In this document: positions 52,198 through 62,072 of the stretch, piece after piece
How the letters are laid out: each line of letters opens with the position of its first letter
Position numbering within the stretch: the first letter of the stretch is position 1
Assembly (NCBI GenBank): GCA_020736575.1
Contig: JAGPYM010000023.1
Location: 248,001 to 312,000, forward strand
DNA: 64,000 nt
DNA from: Thelonectria olida
Lineage: Eukaryota > Ascomycota > Sordariomycetes > Hypocreales > Nectriaceae
Direction: 5' to 3'
Notes under the pieces: generated by a model
What the model was told of the DNA's origin: nothing
The model's database searches: none
What the model saw: the letters and a program-made list of their open reading frames with translations, nothing else
Made by a program: the position numbers and the translations under genes

Positions 52198-53212
52198 CTA
52201 GACCTGCCGAACCTGCAACAGATCTCTAACACCGCTCTGACTCTCGTGGTGCACTCGTGTGACAATCTGGGTAGAGGCATATGCAAAAGCTTTCAGCGGC
52301 CCAAAGACTGATATATCGAGAGGCTGAAGAACGTGGCTTGTGTGAGGTGGCAAATAGAGTAAATGAACCCTATTGGTCACACAAATACGCATAAAATCAG
52401 GCGTTATATGTGATCCATGCCCATCTAGGATAAGAAGCCTCTTCTCATTGGTCTTTGCAGGTTTTGAGCCTGGAAGGAAGACCTTTTTCAGCCATTCAAG
52501 CCCAATCTCGTCATTGGTCCAGCCCTTTTCAGAGGTTATAAATTGCCAATTAGCCAAATAGTCCAATTCTTCTGGAAACTACTGGTGTTGTATGTCTTTG
52601 CCTTTGAATATGACCAATGGGCTAAGGCAACTTCCAGTTGCGGAAATAGCCTCAATAATCGTTATCCAATTAAGATCAAGAGGCTGTTTCTTAATCGTCG
52701 ATCGAAGCTGTGATTGGCCAATAACAAGCCCGTTGGTTCCGAGCCCTTGGAAGACTCCAGTTTCGTCGAAGTTCCAACGGTTGCGTGGGGGGATCGATTT
52801 TACGCCTGGTTGGTCTAATAGGCTAAAGAACCGGCGAATAAGATCAGGCCGAGACCCTTCTATCCTTTTCCGGTCAATTCCCTTTGATTTGAGTGTTTTA
52901 ATTCGCTTGTTGCGGCGCAGGAACCCAGTAACCCAGTACTTTCCGATCCGTTAGTTGTGGCCGTTTTCGCCCAAGAAGGAAATCGCCAACTTCCGGATTT
53001 GGGCATGAGTCAACGGCATGCCTAGCTTATCTTGTGTGACGAGCCAATCACAGAGTAGGTCCTCCTGAGACTTAGGAAGCAATTGCTGCCATTCGTGGGC
53101 TTCGTAGGGTTGAGTAAGGAACGCCGTGCTGATAGGCTGCTCGCCGTATTGAAGTGCCGCTTTTGGCATCTTCAATTGCCTCTTTAAGGTCTTTCTGGCT
53201 GTATTTGGGCAT
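52198..53212 (-). pseudogene. Second pogo/Fot1-like DDE transposase relic
   Basis: From the reverse-strand ATG at 53212: MPKYSQKDLKEAIEDAKSGT, SIRRAAYQHGVPYSTL (Psq-type helix-turn-helix). A frameshift follows, then LLPKSQEDLLCDWLVTQDKL and PLTHAQIRKLAISFLG. After a stop near 52951 come GFLRRNKRIKTLKSKGIDRK, RNRWNFDETGVFQGLGTNGL (first Asp) and DLNWITIIEAISATGSCLSP. Another break leads to FITSEKGWTNDEIGLEWLKK, KRLLILDGHGSHITPDFMRI (second Asp) and PPHTSHVLQPLDISVFGPLK (third Asp). Several stops and frameshifts and an early C-terminal end show that it is dead. It is a different family from the element at 36.5 kb. No terminal repeats were found. Confidence 0.85.
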
Positions 53213-53981
53213 GAAAATAAGGTTAGAAAGGTCAAATTGGCCAATAGAGTGTTGTAGGAAGAAGAAACGCGTGTGGCTTGAGACGCGTTGTGGTTGACGC
53301 GGTTGTAAGTGGGCCGGTCCGTTAGACCCCTGATCCGTAAGTGGGTGGTCTGACTTATGCTGCTAATAAGCGAGCCACAGTAATGCTTCATTGCACAGGT
53401 TGACGTGTTGAACAGCGAACGAACCGCGTCAGTCCAGCACAAACTTTCCGAGTGGTGCAATATACCATTCTGGGGATCTCATAAATCTCTTTTGTTGTCC
53501 TATGGTTATGTCTAGCGTAAAGTCCAGGCTTGCTCATTTTAATATCGCGTTTTTAGACTCCGGTTCAACCTCACCGTTGACAATTATGACGCCCGCCCGA
53601 CATAGCAGCATTGGCCTCGGTAAGGCTTGGTTCACCGTCCTTGTGATTGCCTTAGGCTAGAACTTGCCTCGCCTCACCAGAAACTGCTCGGGGTGCTTAC
53701 GGGGGACACTGGCTGTCCCCGGACGGCATCGTCTTGAAGGAAGAGAGAGTCCTGATGTTACTGTAGAACTAAGCCGCTTCGTCCGACACACCTCATTATC
53801 AGCTGAGCACCCCTTCGGCCAGATGCCGGCCCATGCAAACAAACGGCGCGCATCGTCAAGCTCGCGTAATGAATAAATCATCGTAAATTGGCTTATTTTT
53901 ACTATTCCTAAAATTGTACTATAGCTGAAGCCTATATAACGCTTTGTCGGGCAGTTTGAAACAGATTCAATTCCGATATGA
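53213..53981. other. No gene recognised
   Basis: Short frames on both strands, none with motifs. Confidence 0.35.
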
Positions 53982-54203
53982 TTGTGCACTGATCAAGACA
54001 CGTGCGACTCGTGCGAGCTACGTAGTGGCTTCAGGCAGGTCCATTGTCCATACCACCTGCGCGCACCCACTCCGCTCTATCACGAAGAACGTCTACGACA
54101 CATAGATGCTGGCTTATTTCAAGAGGATCTGCTCGGCTCTCGACCAGTTTCCGTTCAATTTGGACTTCGATGCCCCGTCAATGCCCAAACCATCCCCGAG
54201 GAG
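53982..54203 (+). pseudogene. Cys/His-containing fragment left of hAT 3
   Basis: This open frame reads CDSCELRSGFRQVHCPYHLR, APTPLYHEERLRHIDAGLFQ and continues in frame into the hAT terminal repeat at 54204. The C..C...C..H pattern looks like a small zinc-binding segment. It has no start codon and is preceded by a stop. It may be the 5' part of the C2H2 gene whose open frame resumes directly after the hAT at 57451, but the missing target-site duplication makes that uncertain. Confidence 0.3.
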
Positions 54204-57200
54204 CAGGGTTCAAAGCCACTCCACGAAAACCCACATATGGACTCACATATGGATCCATACCAAATACACTCCATTCCATCAGACGCAGTTGTGGATTTAC
54301 TGCCACTCCACGGGAGCCGGGCCACATGTGGAAATTGTGGAATGCAGTGGATATTTCCTTAATCTTAGCGGAGGTTTACAAATACCACAGAACCCCTAGT
54401 TAATAGGTTGAGTTTAAAGTATTTGCTAACTAATATGCCAGGTTTAAGACAACGCATACCTGTTCCCTGCCGGTATCAAGCTACCTGGAATGGCTGTTCA
54501 GCTGTTCATATGATGCTGCTCGCGATCGCAGCTGCCTGGCTGGCAGAATAAAGAGCTGCACGATCCCGTGCATTTCCTCATGGAGGACGCGTTCCTCAGA
54601 TAATCCTCATCAATTGGCTGATGCTATTAGACCTTCGACTATGTGGATTTTAATTGTCTGACAATGCTACTGCGTTTGACTACCGGTACCTTGGCTCATT
54701 TCTGACTGGCAACAAATCTTCAGCTGCAAATATCGTATCACAATGGCCAACTATCAGCCCGATTCTCGACCACCTACTCTCGAGCCCTCTGCGCAAGGGA
54801 AATCGACGGCGGCGATCCCCGAACGAACAGAAGAAGACGAACAACGGCTATTTCGCTTGTTCAGAGGCTGGACTTGGTCCGAAAGAGATGGCCAAACGCG
54901 TCAATGGGTCTACAGGTTTGGGTACGACATTCAGAATACAGCAACGAAGGAACGCCGCTGGGTCTGTTGTATGTGTATTAAACGGAAGGATCCGAGGCCG
55001 AAGAATTACAACTATAAGGGCCTGCAGAACGCTGAGAGCCACTTGTTCAAGGATCACAACGGCATAGTCGATCCTTCAGGTAAAAGGCAGGTCCTGAAAT
55101 CTACAGTTGCAACACCCGCCCGCTCAATTGCTACGTTACTTCGATTGGATCCAGAGGTCCCCCGTGATCAAGAAATAACGAATCTATTGATCAAGCGGTT
55201 TAATAAAGCCGCGTTTCAACAGATGGTCGTCAACTGGATCGTCAACACGAATCGATCGTTCACCACCGCGAAAGATCCTGACCTGCGAGCGATCTTCGAA
55301 TATCTCAACCCTTCTGTTTCCATTACAGAAGCTCACATATCCGATGTAACGGTGCGCGCGATCGCCGAAAGAGAATTCAACGCGAATAAATTGGCTGTAC
55401 GAGAGACGCTTCGGAAGAGCCCAGGCCAGATCCATATCCAGTTTGATGGATGGCGATCCGGGAACAGGCATGCTCTTTACGGCGTTACTTGTATATTCAG
55501 GAATCTGGATAACAGGCCCCGGAAGTGCGTTCTCGGCCTTCCGGAGCTACTAGGCCGGCACACCGGCGAGAACATCGCTGAGCAGATACTCGACATCGTC
55601 CGGGAGTTCGAGATTGGGGATAAGCTGGGCTACTTTACGCTGGATAACGCCTCGAATAACAAAACAACGATGGAAGAGCTGGGCCGTGAGCTAGGATTCA
55701 ACTGGAAGAAGCGCTAGGTTCGCTGCATTGGCCATGTTGTCAATATAGTGGTAAAACACATGCTATTTGGCCAAGATCCAAACGCGTTCGAGCAACAGAT
55801 CTACGATGGCCAATTGACGGCGGCGAGGGAACATGAGCAATGGCGCAAAAGGGGACCAGTGGGTAAATGGCATAACTTCGCTGTGGTAAGCCGATTTTGT
55901 TCTTATTTTTACTACATTTTGTTGTCTAACTTTCCTGTTTTCCGGCTTATTTTAAGTGCATTTGCAGGAGGTTAACAGATCCGATATCTGGACCGACGTC
56001 CTTAAAAAAGTCCAGCAGGTCGAATCCCAACTATCCGACGATCCAGCGATCCAAATCCATGATCCTGTTGGCGTTGTATTAGATAACGCTACCCGTTGGC
56101 TTTCCCAGCTAGCCATGATCGACCGGGCTCTTGTTTTGCAGCCGTTTTACGACCCTTTTATCCAGCGAGCGTTGAGTGAGTGGAACAAAGCGAATCTTAC
56201 GAAAAGTGGCTCCGTTAGGAAGGGTGCCAGGATGCCGTTCTTTTTGAAGGAAGAGAACCGGATTTCAAGCGGCGACTGGCGTGTGCTCCAGGCGCTCCGC
56301 GATATCCTACTAGACTTTCAGCTAGTAGTCAAAGCCTTGGAGGGCGATGGACAGAGGAAACACCAAAAGCAAGGTCAAGAAGATGAGATTGAGCTTCCAT
56401 TATCCGGTAAGTCCTGGCTGGATGGAGTCAGCCTGTAATTGGTATGGCTAACCGAGTCACGACTCGAAGGTACAAGCTGGGATCTTCTTCGCGCGTACGA
56501 ATATCTTCTCGAGTCCCTCGAATCTGCCAAAAAGATAGCCGTTGGCCTCCCTGACTCCGGGCATCTCGCCGTTAATATTAACCTAGGCTGGATAAAGCTC
56601 GATGAGTATTATCAATACCTCAACGACAGTCCTGTGATCTACGGCGCGGCGGCTCTCCATCCTGCTTACCGCTGGGCATTATTCGACGATCGGTGGGGTG
56701 ATGATGCTAAGCGGCAGATGTGGATTATCAAAGCCAAAGCGATTATTCAGGATCTGTGGGAATGCGAATACAAGGACTTATTTTCTGAAGATCAAGACTC
56801 TGATTTACCTGCAAGTAAACGTCTTAAATCCTCGAGGAACAAGTTTACAGCCTGGCGTAACAGCAAACGAGGGCTAACTCTTCAGAATCAGGCTATTGAC
56901 GAGTCTGCCGGGGCATCTCCTTCGTCATTGTACAGAGGGTTGAATCTCGATGAGTACGATCAGTGGCAACGCAATATCGACGATTCTGACGCCCTCGTTA
57001 CTGACCCATACGAATACTGGCACACCAGGCGGCTCAAGTACCCCAAATTGAGTAGGATGGCCCTGGATTTACTGACTGTGGCCCCTATGTCAGCAGAGTG
57101 TGAGAGGTTATTTTCAGTGGCTGGGCAGATGGTTACGGGGCTTAGGAATCGGCTAGATGCTTCAACTATCGGCCTGTGCCAGACTTTACGCAGTTGGCTA

Positions 57201-57450
57201 CGTGCAGGATTGATCGGGCAGTTGGATCAGATACTGACAGAACCTTCGAGGGAATGATGGCAATATGCTAGGGGTTGAGTTATGCAAGGGAGTAAATCCC
57301 TTGCTCGTCATGTGGAAATCCTTTCCACATTGTGGATTCACATCCATAATGGATCCATATCCATCCATTCCACCGCCGTGATCTTAGTCATCATCCACAT
57401 CAATTCCATATCCTCGAATGTGTAGTGGAGTGTAGTGGCTTTGAACCCTG
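54204..57450 (+). mobile_element. hAT transposon 3, 3247 bp
   Basis: The terminal inverted repeat CAGGGTTCAAAGCCACT is perfect for 17 bases (54204-54220 and 57434-57450), and both subterminal regions contain many TCCAC/TCCAT words. It is related to hAT 1. Adjacent 8-mers CCGAGGAG and CCTCCAAC do not match. Its 5' leader contains a diverged copy (54598-54665) of the dispersed repeat found at 3.7 and 50.0 kb. Confidence 0.88.
54743..57257 (+). pseudogene. hAT 3 transposase, intron-containing, two stop codons
   Basis: From the ATG at 54743, exon 1 runs to 55885. An intron (55886-55967, GTAAGC donor, TTTGCAG acceptor) follows, and exon 2 runs to 57257. The total is about 810 codons with in-frame TAG at 55715-55717 and TAA at 56436-56438. 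Landmarks are the BED-like finger (WVCCMCIKRKDPRPKNYNYK, ESHLFKDH), QIHIQFDGWRSGNRHALYGV, GYFTLDNASNNKTTMEELGR, RCIGHVVNIVVKHMLFG, VGVVLDNATRWLSQLAMIDR, and the hATC region LSRMALDLLTVAPMSAECER with LFSVAGQMVTGLRNRL. It is closely parallel to the transposase at 41.6-44.1 kb. The stops make it inactive unless read through. Confidence 0.88.
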
Positions 57451-57537
57451 CCTCCAACTGCTCAATGGCATGCTGGAGTTCTCATTCCACCTGATAATGA
57501 ACCAGCCTCCTCAACATCCAGTTGCCATCACATACAA

Positions 57538-58392
57538 ATGTCGGTGTCCCAGAAACCCAACGATTCTATGACATACACCGAGGTTCCCAAAACTTCATTA
57601 TCAGGAATATTCCGCACAATAAAACCAAAACCTCCTATCACAGCTCCAGATCCAACGGGCAGGCCACAGGCAGCGATACCTCGGGACGCCGACGATCGAA
57701 CTACATATTTCCCTCTTTCCAAGGTTTCTCAAAGAACATTCTGCACTTTGACTTCGAAACTCCCAGTCACAGCTCCGACAAGTGGGTCACAATCTCGAGA
57801 GCCCGGGGTACCGCCGGGTCAAGTTCCGAGTACACAACTCGGTGCTGGGGCTTTTGTTCCCGTCAATACTGAAGCCGACTCCTCCGCACGGCCAGTCGGC
57901 CAGATACAAGCGCCGAAGCTTCAGACTCCCCAAGTTCCAACTGCCCACGTTCCATCTGTAAATACGGATGTTGTTACGAGATCACACTCAGGAACACTCT
58001 ACTTGATACGCGAGCAATCCTCAGTCAGGTTCCCAGACAAACCCCCACTCAAACCACTAGTCAGAGTTCCATTCCCTAACAACATTCAACTGCAAACGGG
58101 TGAGCCACGATTTGGCCAGCCGCCGCACGAGGTCCCACCATACTTTCTCGATCGCCTGCGAGAATTGACGGGAAGCCAAGATGAAAACCCCCTAATATCT
58201 GCATTTCTTACAAAAGGCCTTTACCGTTGCCCTTGGTGTCAGAAAAGGTATGATCGCGCTGTCAGTTTTACGGATCATTTGGTCTTGAATCACAGCAGGT
58301 CGCCCGACCCGAAGCAAGGGCCCATCGTGTCCCGGGCCGAGCTTGAGTCTGGCGTTGACAGCGATATAATCGACTTGACTTCTGAATCATAG
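57538..58392 (+). CDS. Pro-rich protein with a C2H2 zinc finger and a C-terminal SUMO-interacting-like motif
   Basis: A 284-codon frame starts at the ATG at 57538 (MSVSQKPNDSMTYTEVPKTS). The frame is also open upstream to the hAT end at 57451, so the true start may lie further 5'. About 200 residues are Pro/Thr/Gln-rich and disordered. A single C2H2 finger is formed by C231, C234, H247 and H252 (YRCPWCQKRYDRAVSFTDHL-VLNHS). The protein ends SDIIDLTSES, where IIDLT (277-281) next to acidic/Ser residues fits a SUMO-interacting motif. A nuclear role is likely from these features; no family was recognised. Possibly truncated by the upstream transposon. Confidence 0.5.
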   Translation: MSVSQKPNDSMTYTEVPKTSLSGIFRTIKPKPPITAPDPTGRPQAAIPRDADDRTTYFPLSKVSQRTFCTLTSKLPVTAPTSGSQSREPGVPPGQVPSTQLGAGAFVPVNTEADSSARPVGQIQAPKLQTPQVPTAHVPSVNTDVVTRSHSGTLYLIREQSSVRFPDKPPLKPLVRVPFPNNIQLQTGEPRFGQPPHEVPPYFLDRLRELTGSQDENPLISAFLTKGLYRCPWCQKRYDRAVSFTDHLVLNHSRSPDPKQGPIVSRAELESGVDSDIIDLTSES

Positions 58393-58641
58393 GAAAAATT
58401 CCATAGAATGTTATTTCTCTTACTCAATTCATAGAGATCCTCTAGTAGACTGTGACCGCAAGCTCAAACAAACTGGAATAATAGTAGAATTTCCCAATAA
58501 TACAGACATTGCGTCCACATAGGACGCTGTCAAGCGTGCGCTACCAAGAGTCTCGAAGTCAGGATTCAACTCTCGAGCCCGAATGCCCCTATCGGACGCA
58601 TTAGTGCTTACTTGGGCTTCGGAAGCCACCGACCCTCGGGA

Positions 58642-58968
58642 CAAGGGGTGGCCAAGCTGCTCATTGAGAAGGGAGCTAGCGTCACAGTCACATATGAGGA
58701 CGGGAGGACACCATTGCACTTAGCATCACGGAATGGACACATTGAGGCAGTCAGGTTGCTGCTAACGCATCATACGACCGTGCAGGCCATCAGGGATAGG
58801 TCTTCTGGGCGCTCACCGAGGCACCAGCACGTGAGAGCTGTCACGGCATCGGATACCTCTGTTACTGTCAGCGAAAACCAGCTCGCATTTGCTGAGCCGC
58901 CATCATCGGGCCCTGACGTCAACCAAACACACACCAAAGTCACTTGTGGGGTCGTTACTCAGATGTAA
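58642..58968 (+). pseudogene. Ankyrin-repeat fragment
   Basis: The frame contains VAKLLIEKGASVTVTYEDGR, TPLHLASRNGHIEAVRLLLT and HHTTV. This is one full ankyrin repeat (GRTPLHLAsrnGHieaVrLLL) preceded by the end of another. The remainder is disordered to the stop at 58966-58968. Such arrays form the C-termini of many fungal NLR-like proteins. Nothing upstream supplies the rest of the gene. Confidence 0.7.
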
Positions 58969-59029
58969 TTATAGGACTGAGAAGGGGTTCGAAAAAGAAC
59001 CTAAGTAGCTATTTGCGGATTTCTGGTGT

Positions 59030-59106
59030 CGAAAATGAACACCTCTGAGGCGTAGGGCAGCAATAAAAGCCCTCTATAGCAGCAGATATGTAACCTAGCT
59101 GTTACA
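59030..59106 (+). repeat. Dispersed repeat near NLR-type relics, copy 2
   Basis: It matches about 40950-41028 (CGAAAATGAACACCTCTGAG, GCAATAAAAGCCCTC, AACCTAGCTGTTAC). It lies about 60 bases after the ankyrin fragment, as copy 1 lies close to the TPR relic. Confidence 0.6.
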
Positions 59107-59509
59107 ATATGATACAATACAAGTCCAGCGTCAGTAATCTAGCATTGTAATTTTTCCAAAAATGGCCAAAAATGGACGGAGCGTGGCGCATGCACAGTGC
59201 GTAGCTAGTGCGAATATCCCCCCTGTCGTCTTCCAACAATAACAGCGATAAGTTGCCTTGGCATTCGGGCATCAACAACCCGAGCTATAAGCAACTTCTG
59301 GCCGCCTACCCCTTAGAAGATCGTCCTCTATTATCCCAGAGTCTATTTCTGACCGAAGCCTACATTCACTCAACTATCATGCATACGCACCCCATTGGCG
59401 ATCACACAAACAATCATCAATTAGCAGCCAATATGGTGTACAGTACTGTAAGTCGGTCGGGGCACGGGGCGTTCGATATACCCGGCTATCGATAACTCAA
59501 CCCCACCAA

Positions 59510-59890
59510 AAATAGCTAATTTTTTATTTTCTAATTAACTAGCTAAAATAGATATAAGGTTTCTAAAAATAGATATGATTTCTAAAAATAATAATATTTA
59601 TATATATTTAAAAAAAAATTTAATTATAATTTAATTTTTATAGTTTATTAAGCTTTAAAGTTGAGAATTTTTAAATGTTAAGCTTATATATAGAATGTAT
59701 ATAATAAACCTTAACTTTATTCTTTTTTATTTTTAAGCTTATATAATAAGAAAAGAAATAATATAAAAATGTATATTATTTAATTGTATATAAAAGAATA
59801 AATATAAAATTTAAAAAATTTATAAATTATAATAATAAAGCTTAAAATGCTAGATTACTTTTTAGAGTAAAATACACTTTAAGTATAGGA
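59510..59890. other. Extremely AT-rich block
   Basis: About 380 bases almost without G or C, made of TTTATA/AAATTT/AATAATA words, with abrupt edges. This is typical of heavily RIP-mutated repeat DNA in ascomycetes. No coding trace remains. Confidence 0.7.
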
Positions 59891-59989
59891 TAAATTTAGG
59901 AATTTTCTTCCATGTGAATGTCCGTCCACAGTGGCGGTTTCCCACTCCGGAAATTGGGACCACTGCTCACTCACGCGGTACGTACCTTC

Positions 59990-60225
59990 TCCGAGCTGTT
60001 GATGCCTTATCGCCCCCAAATATACGTACCTTTTTCTGCCATTCCACTCTCGAGTACGTATCTTTTTCTGCCGGATATAAAATCCAATCATTTTCCCACC
60101 CAAGGTCCCAGTTTAGGTCCCTCGAATAATTCTGCCGGGTCCCCAAGTTTTAGGACTTTTATTCTGCCATGTTCCAGTTCTCGTCACTTTATTCTGCCAC
60201 GTCCCCAATTTTGGGACCCTTCACA
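59990..60225 (+). repeat. Loose array of TTCTGCC units
   Basis: TTCTGCC appears five times at spacings of roughly 30-70 bases, often preceded by TTTT or TTTAT and followed by ATTCC or GTCCCC (for example GGGTCCCCAAGTTTTAGGAC against ACGTCCCCAATTTTGGGACC). It is a diverged tandem repeat of unknown role. Confidence 0.5.
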
Positions 60226-62072
60226 ATATCTACATCACCGTTACCAGAAGTGTTACCTTCCGGGTCCAACATACTGACCATTTGGCTGGAGGCCTCCCAA
60301 CCTATTCCCTCACCTTCCTGCTACCTCCTTTCTTTGCTAACCTTCACGACAGTCAAGTCCGGCGCCTTGCATGAACGGAAATACGCGGCCGATTGAAAGG
60401 AGTGTAGGCGCAAAGTCCACACCACCATGAATCCCAGGGGTGGCAGCGACGCAGACGAATTGGCTAAGGACGGATTCAACAGGCCCTTGTCAAAGGGCGA
60501 CGCTCTGACACAGACCGTGAGTGGTGGCGACGTGGGATACGACTCTAAAACGGTCGCATTCCAAGATAATTTCGGCATGCAGCAGTTCCTAGACTATCAT
60601 CTGTGCATTCGGCCAGGCTCATGTTACGCAATAGGTGGAGTTCGACAAGGTCTGGCTAGTCCGCACGCACTGAGGCTCACATCCAGACCGACTTGGCGAG
60701 CGCCATGGCATGGGTCATGATTCTTGCGGAATAGGCACCGTCCTCATGTGGCGCAGGGCGTATTTGCCAAGCGCACCCGCGTGATTGGAAGACTGACCAC
60801 ATGTCCTCGATCCTCCGCCGCCCCTCCCCTCCTGTGCCATCGTCACATTATCTCTGCAAAAGTTCCTTGCAACTTTATTGCAAGGACTGAGTCACCGCCG
60901 AGCGTAATGCCCTGCTCATCTACGTCTCGAACCAACTGCCCTGCAGATCTCTTGTCTCGTTCTTAGTTGCTCGACTAACCATATACGCCCAGGGGCCGAG
61001 TCAACACCGGTGGCGAGATATGCTGGCTTCCGTTATGACAAGGGGTGTGCCAGCAGCTGACCTGAAATACTAACGGTCAGGAGGATCGGGCAGCAAGGGT
61101 CAAGATAATTCGCACTGACGCTTCCATTCCCGCCGAAGCTAGAAACAATCTTGCTGATAACCTCGCTCAGTGCGATACTTGCAATTACCAATTCAAAGCC
61201 TAGCTTCTATCTACTCACCAAGTGTGAATATCACTGGCTTCAAGCAGGCGTTCGCAATCCTCCACTAGCTAGCTTCCAGCTTCAGGCCATGGCTGTACTT
61301 TGGTAATGGCGATAGGATCATACGGCGTCCCTCAACGACGGAGCGTTCTAGTTGGATTGCACACGATGGCGGGGGTTGACGAACAAACCAGGCGCAAGCC
61401 GCTTAACCGACGATTTGATTGTCATGGGATCAAGATGCCAATCTAACCACAATCATCACGAAGCGATATTCAGGGACCGCAGCGAGGGGTTTGCATGAAG
61501 ATGTGTCACACGGCCGCAAGACTGAGCTGATGGACGATATTGGCATGGCCAAGGCGTCAAGCATTATGAGCAACGTCAGCAGGGCACTGTTGGATCCGAG
61601 TCTTACAAGATTAACGATCCGACTGGTGAGGACTCGAAAGGGACCCTAGCGCCAAGGAGGAAGGTCGTTCCGAGCGGTTTCAGGGAGGATCCTACTCCTG
61701 CCTGCGGGCCGGAGGTTTCCTGAAAGCCTGACCACCTCACTTGCCATCGGGGAAGCCGGAAGTGATGCAACCTTCAAGCTGAGCCTCGGCCTTCCGAGAT
61801 GAGCCATGCTTTGGAGTTAGAGCGTGGCATTACTTCTTTGAGGAATTGCTCCTTTAGGAAATGTTGACTTTTGCTTGAGAAATGATGCCTCTCAATTTCT
61901 CTGTCCCAAGAAGGAAGTTTCTATAAGCGGAAGGAATAATGCCTGTTTCTCAATCTCTGTAGCCTTATATATAACCATGAAACTCCCTTGATGAAGTTGC
62001 TCCTACAAATCACACCGATACACCAGGAAGCTCCGTGCTTTTACTTTTCTATGCTTTTATGATCTTGACATC
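60226..62072. other. 1.8 kb without a confident gene
   Basis: One forward frame from an ATG at 60427 (97 codons, MNPRGGSDADELAKDGFNRP) has no motifs and I do not call it. The segment just before 62072 must contain the promoter of the next gene. Confidence 0.35.

Noticed and set aside
60427..60720. 97-codon frame starting MNPRGGSDADELAKDG
   Set aside because: No family, no introns, no conserved pattern; likely chance.
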